Shown: one piece after another, positions 55,469 to 64,000 of the stretch
Position numbering within the stretch: position 1 is the first letter of the stretch
Layout: every line of letters starts with the position of its first letter
Source: a virus
Length of the DNA stretch: 64,000 bases
Strand: one strand, 5' to 3'
Virus record (IMG/VR): IMGVR_UViG_3300021425_000029
Location: 1 to 64,000 of that record
Notes under the pieces: generated by a model
What the model was told of the DNA's origin: nothing
Database searches by the model: none
What the model saw: the letters and a program-made list of their open reading frames with translations, nothing else
Translations under genes and position numbers: made by a program

Positions 55469-56973
55469 TAGATTTCCTCATCTTCGTCTTGGACTGAGTT
55501 CTCGCCCTCAACTTGTTTCTTCATTTCTTCGATGTCCTCATCAGACATCATCATTACATTTTTCATTGCCCACTCTCGTGAGAAATACTCACCAACATAC
55601 TGAGATACTTGGTCAAGAGTTTGCAGTCTGTTCTGTAACAGTTCCGCATTCTTTAATTCAGTAAAGTGGTTGTCTCGCTGGAAGTCTACTGTGACAAAAC
55701 TCTTCCACTCTTCCCAATCCTGTTCGGTGATAACACCTTTCAAGATTAGTTGTTTCTTGAGAATACCAGTAAACAAAGTAGCGAAACGTTTACGGAGTCT
55801 GTCAATGAACTTCTGGAACTTCACTTCGTCCCTAGAAATCTCAGTTGACCTACCCAGCGTAAATTGTGCTTCCTGTTCCAAACGAGATACTGGTACATTC
55901 AATGAACGATACAGTCTCTTCTGGAAGTACAGGATATCATCAATCTGACCAAGATTCTCACCGCCTGGCAATGTACTTATCTCTGTACCACGACCACCTT
56001 CTCTACGAGGTAACCAGAAGTCTTCGAGCATGGACATATGTTTGCGGTCATCTTTTAGTTGTCCCGTGTTGGAATCGTAAACAATCTTATTACGATAACG
56101 AGACATGATTTCTTTCATATACGCTTCTGATTTATTACGAGGCATATTACCTACATCAATGTAGAATATTCTTCGTTCAGGAGCACGAGCAAGACGGTAG
56201 ATTACAAGTGAATCTTCCATCATGCGTAATTGGTTGATTGGTTTCAATGCCTTGTGTAAATAAGACACAACCTGTTTCTTAGTCGGGTCTAATAGACCAC
56301 TAGAAACATACGAAACACTATCGGGAGAAAGTCTTACACCTTGGTTAGTTCCTGCTTTCTCTTGATAGATGTAAAATTCTTTTACCTGTTTAACTACCTT
56401 TGCACCAGTGACAGGGTCTTTCTCGTGTTTTACTTCTTTAACTTTACGAATCTTAGCGGCATCAATCGTTCTGATTTCTTGGATACCCGCTTTAAGATTT
56501 GATTCATTCACTACGAGATGGTGATACACACGACCATCAACATAGAATGAACGGAATATGTCATGACCAAGTTCGGTAAACTTCAACATACCATAGATGT
56601 TGTTGAACTCTTCGGTCATTTGTTTTTTGATATTGTCTGGAGCTTCTACTTTGTCCAGATTGAGTTCACAAGAGATATCCATCTCAGAACCAACAATTGC
56701 TTCGTTGACGATATCTTCTACAGCGGCATCAACTTCAGGGTGTGTTGCAACACCACGATATTTAATAATAAGTTGTTGGTTATCCTTTGCCTTGTTTCCC
56801 TCCATGTCAATGTATTGACCATAGTGAGAACCACTAGCAGTAACATACCCCGCACCATCATCATCGGTGGGAGCAACGATAGACTTTAACTTGTCTTTCT
56901 CTTTCTCAGACTTTTCTTGTCTCTTGATTTCAAAACCAAAAAGTTTGAGAATGTTGTTGTCTTGTTCTGCCAT
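55468..56973 (-). CDS. 20: Portal protein gp20
   Basis: A 501-residue portal (T4 gp20 is 524). GSHYGQYIDMEG, IVNEAIVGSEMDI, FYVDGRVYHHLVV and RAPERRIFYIDVGNMPRNKS, then LPGGENLGQIDDILYFQKRL, are the well conserved segments used as gp20 markers in marine surveys. It forms the dodecameric DNA entry ring. Confidence 0.97.
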   Translation of the reverse strand: MAEQDNNILKLFGFEIKRQEKSEKEKDKLKSIVAPTDDDGAGYVTASGSHYGQYIDMEGNKAKDNQQLIIKYRGVATHPEVDAAVEDIVNEAIVGSEMDISCELNLDKVEAPDNIKKQMTEEFNNIYGMLKFTELGHDIFRSFYVDGRVYHHLVVNESNLKAGIQEIRTIDAAKIRKVKEVKHEKDPVTGAKVVKQVKEFYIYQEKAGTNQGVRLSPDSVSYVSSGLLDPTKKQVVSYLHKALKPINQLRMMEDSLVIYRLARAPERRIFYIDVGNMPRNKSEAYMKEIMSRYRNKIVYDSNTGQLKDDRKHMSMLEDFWLPRREGGRGTEISTLPGGENLGQIDDILYFQKRLYRSLNVPVSRLEQEAQFTLGRSTEISRDEVKFQKFIDRLRKRFATLFTGILKKQLILKGVITEQDWEEWKSFVTVDFQRDNHFTELKNAELLQNRLQTLDQVSQYVGEYFSREWAMKNVMMMSDEDIEEMKKQVEGENSVQDEDEEI

Positions 56974-56997
56974 ATACTTGCCTTATGCTTATAATAA

Positions 56998-57027
56998 AGA
57001 GGTAAGGGATTTCTCCCCTACCCCTCT
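56998..57027 (-). terminator. Terminator-like hairpin between 19 and 20
   Basis: Minus-strand AGAGGGGTAGGGG and CCCTTACCTCT pair with one bulge, followed by TTTATTAT. It may reduce read-through from tail genes into the head genes. Confidence 0.6.
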
Positions 57028-57040
57028 ATCTATAACTAGA

Positions 57041-57568
57041 TTAACTAGTTGTATTGCTTTCCCAGTACTGAATCTGAAAATCTACCGTAAACTCTTCAAT
57101 AGCGTCTACAGTCTCATAACTTACATCAATCGCACTTACTGTTGTTGGGAAACAACCACGGAAGTTATAAGTCTTGAGAGTTTCACCATCTCTGTCCAAC
57201 TGTTCAATAATCAGGTCTGCTTGGTAATCTACAGGATTACTCAGACCAGTATTGGCTTGGTGGGCATTGATACCATTCATCCATCGTTCCATAGCATTAC
57301 GGATTGCGAAATCAGTATCATTGATAATGGTTACTGTCCAAGGTTCGAATGTACGGTCTCCAGCCATTTTCAACTGGCGACCACGGAAAGGAACTTCAAA
57401 TACATTCATTACTGACGCTGGCAACTGAGCAGTCTTACAAAGGAAAGATGTAAGTTCTACATCTCCCCCAGCATAGCCTGGAAAGTTGACTGTCGCTTTA
57501 AAGAGATTAGGACGAGCGCCCCCACCTCTAAGTTTTGATTTAAAATCATCTACGCCTAAAATTGCCAT
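57041..57568 (-). CDS. 19: Tail tube protein gp19
   Basis: A 175-residue tube subunit (T4 gp19 is 163). VDDFKSKLRGGGARPNLFKA, FLCKTAQLPASVMNVFEVPF and GDRTFEPWTVTIINDTDF are family hallmarks. It stacks in hexameric rings inside the sheath. A homologue of the same fold is at 45.5-46.0 kb. Confidence 0.95.
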   Translation of the reverse strand: MAILGVDDFKSKLRGGGARPNLFKATVNFPGYAGGDVELTSFLCKTAQLPASVMNVFEVPFRGRQLKMAGDRTFEPWTVTIINDTDFAIRNAMERWMNGINAHQANTGLSNPVDYQADLIIEQLDRDGETLKTYNFRGCFPTTVSAIDVSYETVDAIEEFTVDFQIQYWESNTTS

Positions 57569-57581
57569 TTTTCCTTACTCC

Positions 57582-59357
57582 TTAAACTGTGCCAACTACT
57601 TCTTCAAACTCGACACCAGTTCTAACTGCAACAAAGTTCAATGTTACATAGTTGATAGAACGAGCGGGTTTGATGAAGATAGAAGCAATAAATTCATTAC
57701 GGTCAACCACAGCAGGGGTATTGTTCGTTTCGTCACAGACTACACGGAAGTCGGTAATACCTCGTCTTCCCTGAATCTCACGAAGGAACGGTTCAACAAT
57801 GTTAACGAATTCTGCACGAGTAAACTCGTCATTGAACTCAAACATTACATTGCGACCCGCAATTGCGATTGCTCTTTCAACACCCAAGAACAATCTACGA
57901 ACATTGATTCTGTCAAATGCAGAAGGTCTTGATTCGTTAGTCTTGTCACCGAAGAGCATGATGCCTTCGCCTGGAATGTTTGCAATCGGGTTGATACCTA
58001 CCTTGTATAATGCATCTCTTTCTGCCTTAGTTGGAGAAAGGACAATGTCGGTGATACCGAGATATCTACCTCGTCTTGAACCAGCAGGAGAGAACCAAGG
58101 AGCAGCGACCAAGTCGGTTGCAGCCATGAGACCCGCAGTAGAAGAAGCGGCAGGAATCTTAATGTACTTGTCATTATACTTGTCAAATACTTTAAGATAG
58201 TTATTGTCTTGAACTAGATACGAGGATTTAGTATATGTGTTATTACACGCAAGAACACCCGCATTTGTACCTACTGTGATTACAGCGTTACGAGAAGGTG
58301 AGGCAACTGCCACACAATCTTTACGAGTTGAACCCGCAATACTCACTAGGTCATTAACGACAGTGGTTGCGGTTGCATCTGCAATTGATTCTGGAGCGAT
58401 CAAGAAATCTACTTCGATATTTTCTTTGTCTTCAAACTTGTCAAAACCACGAAGAACATCATCTGTTCCGAGTGATGCAGAAGTTATACCAGAGGTGAAA
58501 GACCAAGTGTTTTGAACTGAAGCAAATGTTTGTCCAGTAGCAAAATTCTCACCAGTTGTTGTTGCATTTTCACCCCACTTCGGGCCAGCAAAGTCATTCA
58601 CGCCATCTGAATCGCCAGCAAGGTGGAAGTCACCAGCATATATCCAACTAGAACGATTCTTCAAAACATCTTTATAGTAGTTTGAAGTACCGTCAGATGC
58701 CTTTGCGTTTTTGGCAACAGATAGGTATGGGAAGGTTTCTAGCACTGTTCCGACAGTTCCAGAGATGTCACCAGTTTCGTCAACGACTACAACATGAATT
58801 TCATCATTGGAAGCACCAAGATTAGAGGCGAATGCGGATGTGCTTGGAGCACCATCGAATTCGTCTTTATATGCCCAAGCGTTAAAGTCTGTGACGGCAG
58901 TACCAGAACTATCCGCAACACCCAAGATGGAAACTTTCAAAGCGTTTCCGATCTGGCCGGGATACTTAGCGATGAACGCACCGTCAGAACTATCAAGAGA
59001 TAGGTCTTCGAATGCATCAAGGTTGTTGATTGATTGTGCGGTCAAAGCACCGAGTGAAGTGTGGTTTGCGACAGCATTAACGCCATCACTATCCTGCTCA
59101 CGAACAACATAGAGTGAGTTAGAATATCTTAAAAAATACGCTGCAGAATGAAAATCTACCGTATTATCGTCAGTTGGTGCTGAGAAGGTACTCACTAGTC
59201 CAGATTCGTCTGAGACTAGAGTCGCAACTCCCACAGGCCCCCAACCGAAATTCCCCACGAATGCACCAGTAGAAGTTTGAACATTGGGGACTACGCCCGT
59301 CAGATCAATTTCTTTTACTGTTACAGCGGGAGAAGCAGAGGGTGTAAAAAGAGCCAT
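57582..59357 (-). CDS. 18: Tail sheath protein gp18
   Basis: A 591-residue contractile sheath subunit (T4 gp18 is 659). SPAVTVKEIDLTGVVPNVQT begins the N-terminal linker arm; the C-terminal core has GINPIANIPGEGIMLFGDKT, FDRINVRRLFLGVERAIAI and FVNIVEPFLREIQGRRGI. It starts at ATG 59357 behind AAAGGAAAAC, about 56 bases after a likely late start. Confidence 0.97.
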   Translation of the reverse strand: MALFTPSASPAVTVKEIDLTGVVPNVQTSTGAFVGNFGWGPVGVATLVSDESGLVSTFSAPTDDNTVDFHSAAYFLRYSNSLYVVREQDSDGVNAVANHTSLGALTAQSINNLDAFEDLSLDSSDGAFIAKYPGQIGNALKVSILGVADSSGTAVTDFNAWAYKDEFDGAPSTSAFASNLGASNDEIHVVVVDETGDISGTVGTVLETFPYLSVAKNAKASDGTSNYYKDVLKNRSSWIYAGDFHLAGDSDGVNDFAGPKWGENATTTGENFATGQTFASVQNTWSFTSGITSASLGTDDVLRGFDKFEDKENIEVDFLIAPESIADATATTVVNDLVSIAGSTRKDCVAVASPSRNAVITVGTNAGVLACNNTYTKSSYLVQDNNYLKVFDKYNDKYIKIPAASSTAGLMAATDLVAAPWFSPAGSRRGRYLGITDIVLSPTKAERDALYKVGINPIANIPGEGIMLFGDKTNESRPSAFDRINVRRLFLGVERAIAIAGRNVMFEFNDEFTRAEFVNIVEPFLREIQGRRGITDFRVVCDETNNTPAVVDRNEFIASIFIKPARSINYVTLNFVAVRTGVEFEEVVGTV

Positions 59358-59418
59358 AACTGTTTTCCTTTAGTTTCTAATTATAAGTTTTCATAATACG
59401 GTAATGTTCACATACTTT

Positions 59419-59426
59419 TATTTATA
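59419..59426 (-). promoter_or_regulatory. T4-type late promoter TATAAATA
   Basis: Exact octamer between genes 17 and 18; drives 18 and 19. Confidence 0.82.
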
Positions 59427-59428
59427 CA

Positions 59429-61069
59429 TTACCAATCTTCTACACCTACACTCGTACCCTCGAAGGTATGCCAACCCATTGCTTTCTGTTCTTCTTCCTG
59501 TCGAACTTCTTGTAAACCATCATCAATGAACCCTACAGGCGGTACATCGTCTTCGATTTCTTTCATTTTCTTTGCAAACATTATCTCTTTCAGATTGATA
59601 TCTGTCATATCTGCAAAGAATTGTGAGGACACAAAGTAACCGAACATAACCAGATTCATCATTAGGTCATCATGGTTACCATCAGATGCTTCGTATGATT
59701 GACCCTTAGAGACAAAAGTAGAGACTTCCATGATAGTATTCTCATCTACAATGTCGAGTTTGGTTGTTTCTAGGATATCTTTAATCGCAGAACAACCCAA
59801 TCGTTTCACCTTGCGATTCATCTCGACACCAATACGGTCTGCCTTGACAGCTGATTCCATATGAATATTATCATACTCCAAGTCCTGATATAATCCATTA
59901 CATACTACCTGTCCCGAATCATTGGACTCAATGATGACATATGCCTCATTGTAGAGCTTTGCGTACTTATATATAATATTAGGAAAGAGTAATGGAGATA
60001 TAGTATTATTGCGATAAACAGCAACCTGCTTGAACGGTCTTGTGCTAATGTCGATAACGTTAAACGTAGAATAATCCTGTCCTCTTCCTTTTGATACGTC
60101 TACCATCATGAGATATTCATGTTTGAAAGAACCTTTTTCAAACTCTTTGTTGGGACGGTCATATATTAATAAGTCGCCCCCTTCAAGAACTTCTGAGGGG
60201 TTTGACGCTCTAAATGATAACAATGTTTCGGCATTGATAAGAGTATCGCCTGTTCCAAAAAAGGTGTTACCAAACTCTTGGTCAAACTGCAATTGTGATG
60301 TGTTCGCAATTGTTTGTTTCTTCCACTCCTCGTCTCGGCCTGGCACATCATACCAGTTGACCGTAAACGGAGAGAATTCGTTTACCTTCTGAACAGCCCC
60401 TTCCCAAATCTTATGGAATGTATTACCGATACCATTTGCGGTAGAAGTGATAATAACCTTTGTATCCTTACCCGCAGAGATAACAGGATAGGTAGAAGTA
60501 TAGAACTCATTCGCTCTTTCCACAAATGCAAATTCGTCAAGGAATAGTAGGTTAACAGACATACCACGAATGGAACTACCAGAGGTAGCAGCGGCAATAA
60601 TGCGAGAGTTATTACTAAACTCAATCGAACCTTTGTTGAGTGCCTTCGTGCCCGGCTGCAAAAAGAATGGTAGATTCTCCAACATGAGTGTGACCCTTGC
60701 AAGCATCTCTCTTGCAGTCGCACCTTTGTTCGCCAGAATTGCGATAGTTTTTTCACTATGGAAACAAGCATACCAGATTATGTATCCTACTGAACTAATC
60801 GATTTACCAGACTGTCTACAAGCGAGAACAATAGAGAATCGATTGTTATTGAAGTGGTCAAACATCTTCTCTTGATATGGATATAGTCTAAAGGGGACTA
60901 GTCCGTGATCTAGAGAGATTACCTTGAGATATGTTTTACAAAAGTGTACAGGGTCTTTGGCACACTTAATGTATTCCTTTATTTCTTCTTCGGTAAAATT
61001 GTGTTGAACTCCATCTCTCTTGACATTTATATTACCAAGATAGCTTTCATTCTGATTCGGGTTCGACAT
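59429..61069 (-). CDS. 17: Terminase large subunit gp17
   Basis: A 546-residue packaging motor (T4 gp17 is 610). Walker A CRQSGKS (84-90), LLFLDEFAFV as Walker B, TSTANG as coupling motif, and the nuclease domain with MMVDVSKGRGQDYS, IIESNDSG and DGNHDDLMMN acidic residues. It overlaps gp16 by 23 bases. Confidence 0.97.
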   Translation of the reverse strand: MSNPNQNESYLGNINVKRDGVQHNFTEEEIKEYIKCAKDPVHFCKTYLKVISLDHGLVPFRLYPYQEKMFDHFNNNRFSIVLACRQSGKSISSVGYIIWYACFHSEKTIAILANKGATAREMLARVTLMLENLPFFLQPGTKALNKGSIEFSNNSRIIAAATSGSSIRGMSVNLLFLDEFAFVERANEFYTSTYPVISAGKDTKVIITSTANGIGNTFHKIWEGAVQKVNEFSPFTVNWYDVPGRDEEWKKQTIANTSQLQFDQEFGNTFFGTGDTLINAETLLSFRASNPSEVLEGGDLLIYDRPNKEFEKGSFKHEYLMMVDVSKGRGQDYSTFNVIDISTRPFKQVAVYRNNTISPLLFPNIIYKYAKLYNEAYVIIESNDSGQVVCNGLYQDLEYDNIHMESAVKADRIGVEMNRKVKRLGCSAIKDILETTKLDIVDENTIMEVSTFVSKGQSYEASDGNHDDLMMNLVMFGYFVSSQFFADMTDINLKEIMFAKKMKEIEDDVPPVGFIDDGLQEVRQEEEQKAMGWHTFEGTSVGVEDW

Positions 61070-61409
61070 CTATTACTTTTTCCACTTGTTCATTCTGTAT
61101 GAGACGTTGTAAGTCTGTTGTAGTTCCTACAAATAGGTTGTTGGTAGTGTTACCTAGTTGTTTGGGTTGATCATCATCCTTATTGATTTCCTTGTGTTTC
61201 TTATTCAAGTCCATCAGTTTATCGGTGACATCTGCCATGTTCTTCATCATACCAGATAACACTTCAAACGCACGAGGATGTTCACTCTCTCGTGCGACTT
61301 CTATCATCAAGTCCATACTCTCTCTACCCTTCTCAATTATATCATGGTAGGTATCACGAGAAGTAGTATAGTCATCTCTTATATTCTTATCGTTACTTTT
61401 ATCACTCAT
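61047..61409 (-). CDS. 16: Terminase small subunit gp16
   Basis: A 120-residue protein (T4 gp16 is 164). The central helical pair (YHDIIEKGRESMDLMIEVAR and FEVLSGMMKNMADVTDKLMD) matches the gp16 oligomerisation domain. It recognises DNA for packaging and stimulates gp17. Confidence 0.9.
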   Translation of the reverse strand: MSDKSNDKNIRDDYTTSRDTYHDIIEKGRESMDLMIEVARESEHPRAFEVLSGMMKNMADVTDKLMDLNKKHKEINKDDDQPKQLGNTTNNLFVGTTTDLQRLIQNEQVEKVIDVEPESE

Positions 61410-62185
61410 TATGCACTGTCCACATCAGTTTCAATAAATCCGTAATCACTATCCGCACTTACGGATGATGGGTCTGGAGTAACCTGTAAGGTCTTGATGT
61501 ATACATCACTGTCAGCGAGTCCTGCTTCTTGTAAGAACAGGTTACTGTTAACCTCACGGATAATATTCTTATTAGACTCAGGGCCATACAGAGAAATTTT
61601 CATTTCAAAGTCTAATGTATATATGATAGTTCTTCGTTGTTCAACCGCACCTTCAAAGTCATCCGAGAATGTTACACCAGACAATGTGACAGGCACATCT
61701 TCAGTCAGTGTAGGTATATCAGAAAACGGTTTGATTGTCAAGGTGTATTGTGGTGCAAAGTATGGTAGAATCTGTTCTACAATCTGTAGTGCATCATCCT
61801 GTGACTTTGCATAGACATTCAACTGAAACGAAATTATGTAGGGTGTTGATGTATAAAGTTTTCGTCTTTTATTGACATCACTAACAGCTGTTGATATCGC
61901 ATTGGTCTTGGGCAATTGACGAGTTGCATCATATTGCATATTCGTAATCTCGAAAGACATACGAGGCAACTTGATCGCCACTCTGCGTTCTGCATCCTCA
62001 CCCTTCGACATTTCCTCTAGTCGGGAAATGAAGTTTCTCTTGGGTGCATAGGATAACGGGACTTTCACCTGTGAGATAGTCTCGCCCGCACTGTTCTGTC
62101 TTAGAACATGGAGATTGTTGAACATCGATCCAAATACAGATACCGCAGTTCGTACTCTCTTATTATAAAACCAAGTTCCAAACAT
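61409..62185 (-). CDS. 15: Proximal tail sheath stabiliser gp15
   Basis: A 258-residue tail terminator (T4 gp15 is 272). MFGTWFYNKRVRTAVSVFGS, VPLSYAPKRNFISRLEEM and ISFQLNVYAKSQDDALQIVE are the conserved parts. It caps tube and sheath and joins the neck. Starts at the stop of gene 14 (TAATG). Confidence 0.94.
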   Translation of the reverse strand: MFGTWFYNKRVRTAVSVFGSMFNNLHVLRQNSAGETISQVKVPLSYAPKRNFISRLEEMSKGEDAERRVAIKLPRMSFEITNMQYDATRQLPKTNAISTAVSDVNKRRKLYTSTPYIISFQLNVYAKSQDDALQIVEQILPYFAPQYTLTIKPFSDIPTLTEDVPVTLSGVTFSDDFEGAVEQRRTIIYTLDFEMKISLYGPESNKNIIREVNSNLFLQEAGLADSDVYIKTLQVTPDPSSVSADSDYGFIETDVDSA

Positions 62186-63060
62186 TATGCAATATCTCCG
62201 AATGGATTACTCTCTGAGAAGTCAAGGAAGTCTGCCTCGAAATCATCAAAGATTTTATTTTGTGCATCTTTCTGAATCTCTTGTAATTCTGACACCAATG
62301 TTGGTGTTGCTGATGCACTTGAAGTACTACCTACAACTGCAACATTAGTGGTAAATGTGTGGAACTTACCATCGGTTGCACCGACATGAGCGAGTTGTAG
62401 GATACCATCTGAATCAGACCAGTCAGTAACCTCACCTTTCATCGAATATGTGTCGAATGTTTGGGTAACAGTTTCACCAACTTCGTAAGACAATCCTGTT
62501 CCAGTTGGCATATTCAATGCATATTGGAATGCGGCTTCTTCCTCAATAACATCGATATCCACAATGCCTGTATCCATATCCTCATCACTATACTCGAACA
62601 ACTCACATTGCATACGGAATGTAGGCAATTGGTTCAACTGGAAGAACGGAGTTTCGGTCTCTACTCTACGAATCTCAAATATAGATTGAGACAGAGTCAG
62701 ATAGATTAGGTCACCCTCACGAGGACGGAAGTTATTCTCTGCAAGACGATTACCTACAAGTTGTTTCCATCTTTTTCTTGAAACAACAAAGTTTGCTTGA
62801 TCTCTTAGTTCGATACCAAACTTAGTGAACAGGTCACCCTCACCGTCAAACGCTTCGGTGTTTTCGATATACATTTCTACCTTATAGGCAGAACCAAATC
62901 GTGAAGGAACATCATCAAGAAAGACAGAATCTTTGTTGATGATCTCACGAGGGAGGTAATAAACATCCTGTCCATACATCTTGAGGGCTTCAATAATAAT
63001 GTCCTCATAGACTGTCTGTTCAGAACGAACACCCTGTTTAAAGTATGGGTTCGTTGGCAT
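62185..63060 (-). CDS. 14: Neck protein gp14
   Basis: A 291-residue head-completion protein (T4 gp14 is 256). PTNPYFKQGVRSEQTVYEDI, ALKMYGQDVYYLPREIINKD and FGIELRDQANFVVSRKRWKQ match gp14. With gp13 it closes the packaged head and binds the tail. Confidence 0.94.
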   Translation of the reverse strand: MPTNPYFKQGVRSEQTVYEDIIIEALKMYGQDVYYLPREIINKDSVFLDDVPSRFGSAYKVEMYIENTEAFDGEGDLFTKFGIELRDQANFVVSRKRWKQLVGNRLAENNFRPREGDLIYLTLSQSIFEIRRVETETPFFQLNQLPTFRMQCELFEYSDEDMDTGIVDIDVIEEEAAFQYALNMPTGTGLSYEVGETVTQTFDTYSMKGEVTDWSDSDGILQLAHVGATDGKFHTFTTNVAVVGSTSSASATPTLVSELQEIQKDAQNKIFDDFEADFLDFSESNPFGDIA

Positions 63061-63064
63061 TATG

Positions 63065-63862
63065 TTATCCTACAAAGAAGTCTGGTGGAGTGTCATACTC
63101 ATTATATATTCTTTGTCTAACTGTCTCTATCTCTTGTTTGGCATCTTCTAGTATTTGTCTACCATTCAGTTGAACACCGCCTGGCAACACCATTCCCTCA
63201 AACTTAATAAGATTCTGTCCCCACTGTTCTTTGATAAGTGCAGTCGCATATTCTTTCAAGAAGATGTTATTATAGACTACAGGTGTAACATTAGGGTTAT
63301 TCGAAATATACATTTCTACCATAATCGTATCACCCACTTTCACATCACCACTTTGTATTGCACCAAAGATACTAAGTACTTTACTAGAATAGTTCCACTG
63401 AATTTGTGGAGTACCACTCAGTTTCATATCAATAAGTGACATATATTGTTGCATCTGTTCGTAGTATGCAATCCCGCCCGTTCCACTCTGCAAATCGTAA
63501 ATATCATTGAGTCGCATCTGATATTGGGCATCCATGAAGTTTGTACCTGAAGAGGATGTGCTAAAAGGAAGAACTCTGACAATACTAAGAATATTTTCAG
63601 GATTGAAATTTGACAAAAAGGCATCCGTGTCAGCATCAAAATCAATAAATTTACGATCCACTATTGCTTGTGTGATATCGATTTCTAAATATATACGGGC
63701 AGACCCTTCTGCATCATATTCAAGAAACAACTGCATTGCATCGTTTACACGATCTTCTATCTGTTCATCATCGACATTAATTTCGACTACGGGTGCGCCT
63801 AGTTTGCGTAGACAATATTCTATAAACTCGTCTCTGGTTGTTATTCTATTATAGTTTGCCAT
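63065..63862 (-). CDS. 13: Neck protein gp13
   Basis: A 265-residue protein (T4 gp13 is 309). RDEFIEYCLRKLGAPVVEIN, DEQIEDRVNDAMQLFLEYD and the C-terminal LPGGVQLNGRQILEDAKQEI are conserved gp13 segments. ATG 63862 is preceded by AAGGATAAATAGATAA; a GATAAATA, one base off the late octamer, sits five bases before the ATG. Confidence 0.94.
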   Translation of the reverse strand: MANYNRITTRDEFIEYCLRKLGAPVVEINVDDEQIEDRVNDAMQLFLEYDAEGSARIYLEIDITQAIVDRKFIDFDADTDAFLSNFNPENILSIVRVLPFSTSSSGTNFMDAQYQMRLNDIYDLQSGTGGIAYYEQMQQYMSLIDMKLSGTPQIQWNYSSKVLSIFGAIQSGDVKVGDTIMVEMYISNNPNVTPVVYNNIFLKEYATALIKEQWGQNLIKFEGMVLPGGVQLNGRQILEDAKQEIETVRQRIYNEYDTPPDFFVG

Positions 63863-63876
63863 TTATCTATTTATCC

Positions 63877-64000
63877 TTAGTTTAACAATGTGCCTGCATT
63901 GTTATACACATTAATTCTGTAGTGTGAGCCATGTTGTCCATCAAGTAAGTCAGCGTCCAATCCCGTTCCCGAACCATCTACTGTCTTTATTGCGGTCAGT
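63877..64000 (-). CDS. C-terminal end of a fibre- or whisker-like structural protein
   Basis: Only the last 40 codons are in the window. The frame reads TVDGSGTGLDADLLDGQHGS and then YRINVYNNAGTLLN before the stop. The D-G-(S/T)-G-x-G-x-D-A-D-x-LDG-x-H/D-G motif is common in tail fibre and neck-whisker proteins of myophages. In T4 the gene before 13 is wac (fibritin), so a whisker or fibre protein is plausible. Confidence 0.72.
   Translation of the reverse strand, partial: LTAIKTVDGSGTGLDADLLDGQHGSHYRINVYNNAGTLLN

Overview
The window is about 64 kb of a T4-like myovirus genome. Most genes lie on the minus strand, tightly packed with ATGA/TAATG overlaps. The T4 core set is clear: clamp and loader (gp45, gp44, gp62), RegA, DNA polymerase gp43, helicase gp41, UvsX/UvsY/UvsW, gp46/gp47, late sigma gp55, and the head/neck/tail block gp13-gp23. 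The accessory genes (Hsp20, MazG-like, ThyX, PstS, an NTase-DUF5872 protein, sugar-nucleotide enzymes, CsgG) are of the kind found in marine T4-like phages. No photosynthesis gene is present, so a Gram-negative heterotrophic marine host is likely. That host call is inference.

Layout. 1-5.8 kb: late genes of unknown role (DUF5824, multidomain nucleotidyltransferase, a KxDG protein). 5.8-10.8 kb: PD-(D/E)XK nuclease, two zincin-like proteins, a DUF932 protein and small early genes behind host-type promoters. 10.9-12.3 kb: pstS and a small outer-membrane-like protein behind a three-repeat Pho box. 12.3-17.8 kb: a late accessory operon with two holin-like membrane proteins, CsgF, CsgG, a curlin-like protein, a FecR-domain protein and a CHASE2 adenylate/guanylate cyclase. 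17.8-22.4 kb: small genes, a SleB-type wall hydrolase, methyltransferase, 2OG-oxygenase-like protein, ThyX and MazG. 22.4-31 kb: gp41, UvsX, UDP-glucose dehydrogenase and UDP-glucuronate epimerase, a PrimPol-like primase candidate, gp43 and a glycosyltransferase. 31-34 kb: Hsp20, a cupin-like protein, a DUF4338-like protein and an HNH nuclease. 34-46 kb: RegA, clamp/loader, gp46/47, gp55, UvsW, UvsY. 46-48.4 kb: small early genes. 48.5-51.5 kb: the only plus-strand island (DUF4338-like, ParB-like, a tRNA-Gly with G33, sulfotransferase-like). 51.6-64 kb: gp23, 22, 21, core proteins, 20, 19, 18, 17, 16, 15, 14, 13 and the end of a fibre-like gene.

Regulation can be read directly. Many early and middle genes have sigma70-consensus promoters (TTGACA-N17-TATAAT), five of which share one transcribed leader. 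Late genes use TATAAATA. Several promoters, of both kinds, place the predicted transcription start exactly on the ATG with no Shine-Dalgarno sequence, which suggests leaderless mRNAs.

The strongest candidate for an undescribed system is the 12.3-17.8 kb operon, a phage-borne curli-type outer-membrane secretion pore joined to FecR/CHASE2-cyclase signalling and holin-like proteins, followed by a Pho-regulated pstS.
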